From the NCBI GenBank assembly GCA_039942715.1, contig JBDVBY010000006.1, forward strand, positions 372,001 through 436,000: DNA of 64,000 nt. The letters are read 5' to 3'. The notes under the pieces are model-generated. The model was not told where the DNA came from. It saw only the letters and a list, made by a program, of their open reading frames with translations, and did not search any database. Source of the stretch: JABDJX01 sp039942715 (GTDB lineage: Bacteria > Pseudomonadota > Alphaproteobacteria > Rhodobacterales > Rhodobacteraceae). Of this stretch, positions 59,991-64,000 are shown in pieces; position 1 is the stretch's first letter, and each line of letters opens with the position of its first letter. A program made the position numbers and the translations under genes.

Positions 59991-61061
59991 ATGTCTGAGC
60001 AATCCACAACACCAGGGTATGAGTCTGCGGCCAGCAATCCGGAAGAAACGGTCGCTGAGTTTGAAGACACACGAAAAGGTTTGATCGGCAAGCTGCAGCA
60101 TGTGCTGCATGTGAACCCGGCACTTGTTCCACTGATCGTTCTTGTCGCCTCGATTGTTCTGTTTGGTATGCTGGTCGGGCAACGGTTTTTCTCGCCTTTC
60201 GCGATGACCCTTATTCTGCAGCAGGTGCAGATCGTTGGTATCGTAGCAGCAGCCCAGAGCCTCGTGATCCTGACGGCAGGTATCGATCTGAGCGTTGGAG
60301 CGATAATGGTGCTGTCATCGGTGGTAATGGGCCAAATGGTGTTCACCTATGGGATGCCAGCCGAAATCGCCATTCTGGCCGGTTTGCTGGTTGGTTTGGT
60401 TTGTGGTGCGATCAACGGATGGCTTGTCGCATACATGAAATTGCCCCCTTTCATCGTCACATTGGGCATGTGGCAGATCGTTTTGGCATCGAACTTTCTT
60501 TACTCCGCCAACCAAACGATCCGCAGCCAAGACATCGAGGACGCCGCTCCGTTGTTGCAGGTGTTTGGTACCAAGTATCAGGTGGGCGGCGCGACCTTAA
60601 CGCTCGGCGTTATTTTCATGCTCGTTCTCATTTCGACCTTGGCTTACGCGCTTAAACACACGGCGTGGGGGCGCCACGTATATGCTGTTGGCGATGACCC
60701 TGATGCAGCTGAATTGTCGGGTGTAAACGTAAAAGGCACGCTTGTTTCGGTCTATGTTCTGTCAGGGCTGATTTGCGCCTTTGCAGGCTGGGCCATGGTT
60801 GGGCGGATCGGTTCTATTTCGCCAACTGTTGGGCAATTGGCCAACATCGAAAGCATCACGGCCGTGGTGATTGGCGGGATATCTTTGTTTGGCGGACGCG
60901 GCTCGATCTTGGGCGCACTCTTCGGAGCTTTGATCGTTGGGGTATTTACGCTTGGCCTGCGCCTTATGGGGGCTGATGCACAATGGACGTTCTTGCTTAT
61001 CGGACTTCTTATCATTGCCGCTGTTGCGGTTGACCAATGGATCAGAAAGGTGGCCAACTAA
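59991..61061 (+). CDS. frcC: Fructose-type ABC transporter, permease
   Basis: A 356-residue inner-membrane permease of the RbsC/FrcC family with about ten helices. The long N-terminal cytoplasmic tail (residues 1-45) is typical of FrcC. SLVILTAGIDLSVGAIMVLSS (about residues 92-112) is the family signature, and YAVGDDPDAAELSGVNV the coupling loop that meets FrcA. It follows frcB after a hairpin and overlaps frcA by one base (TAATG). Confidence 0.95.
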   Translation: MSEQSTTPGYESAASNPEETVAEFEDTRKGLIGKLQHVLHVNPALVPLIVLVASIVLFGMLVGQRFFSPFAMTLILQQVQIVGIVAAAQSLVILTAGIDLSVGAIMVLSSVVMGQMVFTYGMPAEIAILAGLLVGLVCGAINGWLVAYMKLPPFIVTLGMWQIVLASNFLYSANQTIRSQDIEDAAPLLQVFGTKYQVGGATLTLGVIFMLVLISTLAYALKHTAWGRHVYAVGDDPDAAELSGVNVKGTLVSVYVLSGLICAFAGWAMVGRIGSISPTVGQLANIESITAVVIGGISLFGGRGSILGALFGALIVGVFTLGLRLMGADAQWTFLLIGLLIIAAVAVDQWIRKVAN

Positions 61062-61834
61062 TGGAACCCATTCTTAAAGGGCGCGGTCTTGTAAAGCGCT
61101 ATGGCAAAGTTACCGCCTTGGACAATTGCGATTTCGAACTTTACCCCGGTGAAATTCTGGCGGTGATTGGCGACAACGGCGCGGGCAAGTCAACCTTGAT
61201 CAAAGCCGTTTCAGGCGCCGTTACACCCGATGCAGGCGATGTATGGCTGGATGGAAAAAAGGTGAGCTTTTCGTCACCGATCCAAGCCCGAGAGCATGGC
61301 ATCGAAACGGTCTATCAAACGCTTGCCATGTCGCCTGCCTTGTCGATTGCCGACAATATGTTCATGGGGCGCGAGCTTCGAAAGCCCGGGTTCATGGGCA
61401 AGTGGCTACGCAAGCTTGACCGCCCCGCGATGGAGAAGTTTGCCCGCGAAAAGCTGACTGAGTTGGGGTTGATGACAATCCAGAACATCAATCAGGCGGT
61501 CGAGACGCTTTCAGGTGGTCAGCGCCAAGGTGTGGCCGTAGCGCGTGCTGCTGCCTTTGGGTCAAAGGTCATTATTTTGGATGAACCAACGGCGGCGCTT
61601 GGCGTCAAAGAAAGCCGCCGAGTGCTGGAGTTGATCCAAGATGTGAAATCGCGCGGCATTCCGATCATCTTGATCAGTCACAACATGCCGCACGTCTTTG
61701 AAGTCGCTGATCGCATCCACGTACACCGCCTAGGCAAACGCCTGTGTGTGATCGACCCGAAAGAGCATTCAATGTCCGACGCAGTAGCCTACATGACCGG
61801 TGCAAAAGTACCTGGCCAGGATCAGGCAGCGTAA
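61061..61834 (+). CDS. frcA: Fructose-type ABC transporter, ATP-binding protein
   Basis: A 257-residue single-domain ATPase, unlike the two-domain RbsA, as expected for FrcA. Walker A is IGDNGAGKSTLIKAVSG (about residues 37-53), the signature is ETLSGGQRQGVAVARA (about residues 148-163), Walker B is VIILDEPTAALG, and the switch is ILISHNMPHVFEVAD. ATG 61061 shares a base with the frcC stop. It powers import with FrcB and FrcC. Confidence 0.96.
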   Translation: MEPILKGRGLVKRYGKVTALDNCDFELYPGEILAVIGDNGAGKSTLIKAVSGAVTPDAGDVWLDGKKVSFSSPIQAREHGIETVYQTLAMSPALSIADNMFMGRELRKPGFMGKWLRKLDRPAMEKFAREKLTELGLMTIQNINQAVETLSGGQRQGVAVARAAAFGSKVIILDEPTAALGVKESRRVLELIQDVKSRGIPIILISHNMPHVFEVADRIHVHRLGKRLCVIDPKEHSMSDAVAYMTGAKVPGQDQAA

Positions 61835-61855
61835 AACAACACCCAAGAGGCCAAT

Positions 61856-62638
61856 ATGGATCTAAAGCTAACTGGCAAACTGGCGGTGATTACGGGCGGC
61901 TCGAAAGGGATCGGTCTTGGCATGGCGCGCGCCTTTGCCCGCGAAGGCGCAAACGTTCTGATCACGGCGCGCACCGAAGACGCGATCACTAATGCCGCGA
62001 AGTCAGTCAGCGATGAGTTTGGCGTCAAAGCCATTCCCGTCGCATCTGATGTTTCAACCAAAGATGGATGCGATGCCATCATCAACGCTGCAGAAACAGC
62101 GGGCGGAGCGGACATCTTTGTCTCAAACGCAGGCACTGGATCAAACGAGACGGTTGCAGAGGCGAGCGACGAAAAGTGGGCAAGCTATTGGGATTTGCAT
62201 GTCATGGCCGCCGTACGCTTGTCGCGAGGCCTTGCCAATCAGATGGATGCCAAAGGCGGCGGCGCCATGCTGATGAACGCCTCGATCTGTGCGGTGCAGC
62301 CGCTTTGGTACGAACCGATTTACAACACCTCCAAGGCCGCCCTGCTCATGTTCGGCAAGTGTCTCTCGACAGAAATGATCAAACGCAACATCCGGGTGAA
62401 CACGGTTAATCCTGGTCTGATCCGCACGCCTGACTGGGAAAACACTGCGAAAGAGTTACGTGGCGACGACTGGGAAGCTTATTTGCAGGAAGTCGCAGAT
62501 GAACATGCCGACATCAAACGCTTTGGCACAGTGGAAGAACTGGCGGATTTTTGTGTCTTCCTGTGCAGTCCGCGCGCGTCGTACTCGGTGGGCTCAGTCT
62601 ATCAGGTGGACGGCGGCATGCTTAAGTCAGCATCCTAG
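61856..62638 (+). CDS. SDR family oxidoreductase of the sugar-uptake operon
   Basis: A 260-residue short-chain dehydrogenase. The NAD(P) motif is VITGGSKGIGLGMARAF (residues 11-27), VSNAGTG replaces the usual NNAG (about residue 89), and the catalytic YNTSKAALLMFGKCL (Tyr/Lys about residue 154) is intact. VGSVYQVDGGMLKS ends the protein. It follows frcA by 21 bases and so likely acts on the imported sugar or a derivative. The substrate is unknown. Its end faces nagA, 16 bases away. Confidence 0.9.
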   Translation: MDLKLTGKLAVITGGSKGIGLGMARAFAREGANVLITARTEDAITNAAKSVSDEFGVKAIPVASDVSTKDGCDAIINAAETAGGADIFVSNAGTGSNETVAEASDEKWASYWDLHVMAAVRLSRGLANQMDAKGGGAMLMNASICAVQPLWYEPIYNTSKAALLMFGKCLSTEMIKRNIRVNTVNPGLIRTPDWENTAKELRGDDWEAYLQEVADEHADIKRFGTVEELADFCVFLCSPRASYSVGSVYQVDGGMLKSAS

Positions 62639-62654
62639 CTAGGTGTCGACAGCG

Positions 62655-63785
62655 TTAGAGGCTTACAACGTCGCGAAAGTCTGCAGCCATCCAAATGGCA
62701 TTCGCATTGGCGCCTTTTGTGAAATGCCCAAAACCCATTGGCTCTTTCAGCACTTCCGCAGGCGCACTGGTTGCCATGCGAAAAGCGCGCTCCGGTGAAA
62801 TGCCTACGTTCTGAACAAGGTTGGATATTGCCTGTGTCAGCACAAGATCCGCACCCGCCAAAGTGCCATCTTCCAAGGTCAGCCGCCCATTTTGCCGCAA
62901 AACCCGACGCCCGTTCAATTGAAACTCTGTTATGTGCGAGCCGACCGGCGACATTGCGTCGGTCACCAAGAAAATCTCGCCCGGCCCTTGCTTGGCCGCC
63001 AAAGCAACGCTCATGGAATTTGAATGCACATGGATTTCATCTGCAATGAGACCTGCCGATATTTTACCCGCCGCTAAGGTTGCACCAACAAGGCCGGGTG
63101 CGCGACCGGTCAACTGGCTCATGGCGTTAAACAAATGCGTGACACAGCGCGCGCCAGCGGCAAACGCAACTTGTGCTTGTTCCAATGTGCAGTCGCTATG
63201 GCCCAACGAGACAACGATGCCCGCCTTAGACAGACGATTGATTTGAGCGGGCGTCACGCTTTCTGGTGCCACTGTGACCATCACATTGGGCAAACGCTTG
63301 GCAGCATCTAACAAGAAGGCCTCGTCCGGCTCCGCCATGGCGCGAATAAGCATTGGGTCATGCGCGCCTTTGCGGGCAAGCGACAGATGCGGCCCCTCAA
63401 GATGGATACCAACAATGCCCGGGATATTTTGGGCAATCGCCTGCTCGACCGCCTCTACCGCAGCGCGTGTTCGCTCCGGTGTGTCAGTGATCAACGTTGG
63501 CAAGAACGCGCGCGTGCCGACCGTTGCGTGCGCTTTGGCCATCTCAGCCAGACCGTTTATCGATGTGTCTTCGTTGAAAAGCACACCGCCGCCACCATTC
63601 ACTTGCAGATCGACAAAACCGGGCAAAACCGTTCCGCCGTCCAAGTTTTTCCTCTCGCAGCCCGTTGGTATTTCTGAAGCTGGTACAATCGCCTGAATGG
63701 TTTCGCCGTTCAAAACAAGCGCGTGGTTTTCACGTAAATTCACACCGTCAAAAATACTGGCTCCAACCAGCGCGCGCATGCTCAT
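62655..63785 (-). CDS. nagA: N-acetylglucosamine-6-phosphate deacetylase
   Basis: Removes acetate from GlcNAc-6-phosphate. It has 376 residues, the usual length. LPGFVDLQVNGGGGVLFNED (about residues 53-72) gives the metal/beta region, GIHLEGPHLSLARKGAHDP the metal Glu, HLFNAMSQLTGRAPG the substrate region and FLVTDAMSPVG the catalytic Asp. It converges on the frc operon and overlaps the kinase gene upstream by four bases. Together with that kinase it forms the first steps of GlcNAc use. Confidence 0.95.
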   Translation of the reverse strand: MSMRALVGASIFDGVNLRENHALVLNGETIQAIVPASEIPTGCERKNLDGGTVLPGFVDLQVNGGGGVLFNEDTSINGLAEMAKAHATVGTRAFLPTLITDTPERTRAAVEAVEQAIAQNIPGIVGIHLEGPHLSLARKGAHDPMLIRAMAEPDEAFLLDAAKRLPNVMVTVAPESVTPAQINRLSKAGIVVSLGHSDCTLEQAQVAFAAGARCVTHLFNAMSQLTGRAPGLVGATLAAGKISAGLIADEIHVHSNSMSVALAAKQGPGEIFLVTDAMSPVGSHITEFQLNGRRVLRQNGRLTLEDGTLAGADLVLTQAISNLVQNVGISPERAFRMATSAPAEVLKEPMGFGHFTKGANANAIWMAADFRDVVSL

Positions 63786-64000
63786 ACTTGCGCACTCCTC
63801 AGAGCCTCAAGGTGTTGCTTTGCCAGCGTCAAAGCCCCATCAAGTGATGTTCCCAAAGGTTTTTGCACACGTGCAGCATAGTGCGCTGCCAGATAATCTT
63901 TGTAATGCGGCCCTACCCCACCAGACAAGCACATGACGCTGTCCTTTTCTAGCTGGGCAGCATCAAAACAGGAATTCAGGTAAGCGGCTCCTTCGCGCAT
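63782..64000 (-). CDS. BadF/BadG-type N-acetylglucosamine kinase, partial
   Basis: Only the last 72 residues are in the window; the gene continues beyond base 64,000. CLSGGVGPHYKDYLAAHYA and PLGTSLDGALTLAKQHL match the C-terminal end of the BadF/BadG/BcrA/BcrD ATPase family, used in Rhodobacteraceae-type operons as sugar (GlcNAc/glucosamine) kinases. The overlap with nagA supports this role, as phosphorylation would make the NagA substrate. Kinase activity is inferred, since the ATP site is outside the window. Confidence 0.8.
   Translation of the reverse strand: MREGAAYLNSCFDAAQLEKDSVMCLSGGVGPHYKDYLAAHYAARVQKPLGTSLDGALTLAKQHLEALRSAQV

Overview
The window looks like the chromosome of a marine alphaproteobacterium of the Rhodobacteraceae (Roseobacter group). 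This rests on family content: a TIGR02300/FYDLN protein beside tRNA-Ala, DUF482, DUF1761, an HGG-motif mobile-element protein, a PpaA/AerR-like sensor, FrcBCA-type sugar uptake and a Hint-domain protein. GC-rich intergenic repeats of a type I associate with this group add to it. No rRNA operon or CRISPR array was seen.

Positions 1-28,870 read as ordinary core chromosome. In order they hold: the end of infC; a hydrolase-like protein; pyrC-pyrE; dnaB; a long formate dehydrogenase alpha subunit; rsmD with a FAD reductase; a peroxiredoxin; an mscS/phhB/DUF482 run; GDPD-RidA; mlaA-mlaC; an ECF sigma factor coupled to a VWA protein; a PhyH dioxygenase; an AEC transporter with fghA, DUF188, HAD and alpha/beta-hydrolase genes; a GntR-MFS pair; psd-pssA; a zinc peptidase; TIGR02300; and tRNA-Ala(GGC). 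Many neighbours overlap by 1-11 bases.

Positions 28,871-55,699 look like an accessory island. A tyrosine integrase starts about 145 bases after tRNA-Ala, and the last 14 bases of the tRNA plus CCA recur at 55,686-55,699. The first 4.4 kb (29.0-33.3 kb) is a compact integrative element: integrase, an unknown 372-residue protein, an AlpA-like protein, a winged-helix protein, another unknown and an HGG-motif protein. The rest is metabolic and stress cargo. It includes a LysR-DoxX-VOC-cytochrome b561-MsrQ-like redox block, an aquaporin fused to a helix-hairpin-helix-like domain, a PpaA/AerR-like sensor, cytochrome P460, a glutamate-synthase-like flavoprotein, PPK2, a Hint protein, a GMC-SDR pair, and a LysR-HIBADH-ALDH-serine acetyltransferase-VOC operon. 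A dispersed repeat family of about 45-110 bp occurs four times in this part only (45.3, 47.3, 50.2 and 55.5 kb).

Positions 55,700-64,000 hold a short PA14-autotransporter and a sugar-uptake locus. A ROK repressor diverges from frcB-frcC-frcA-SDR, facing nagA and a BadF-type sugar kinase gene that runs off the window. A 35-bp inverted repeat between the ROK gene and frcB is a good operator candidate. Everything here comes from reading the sequence by eye; no database search or folding program was run.
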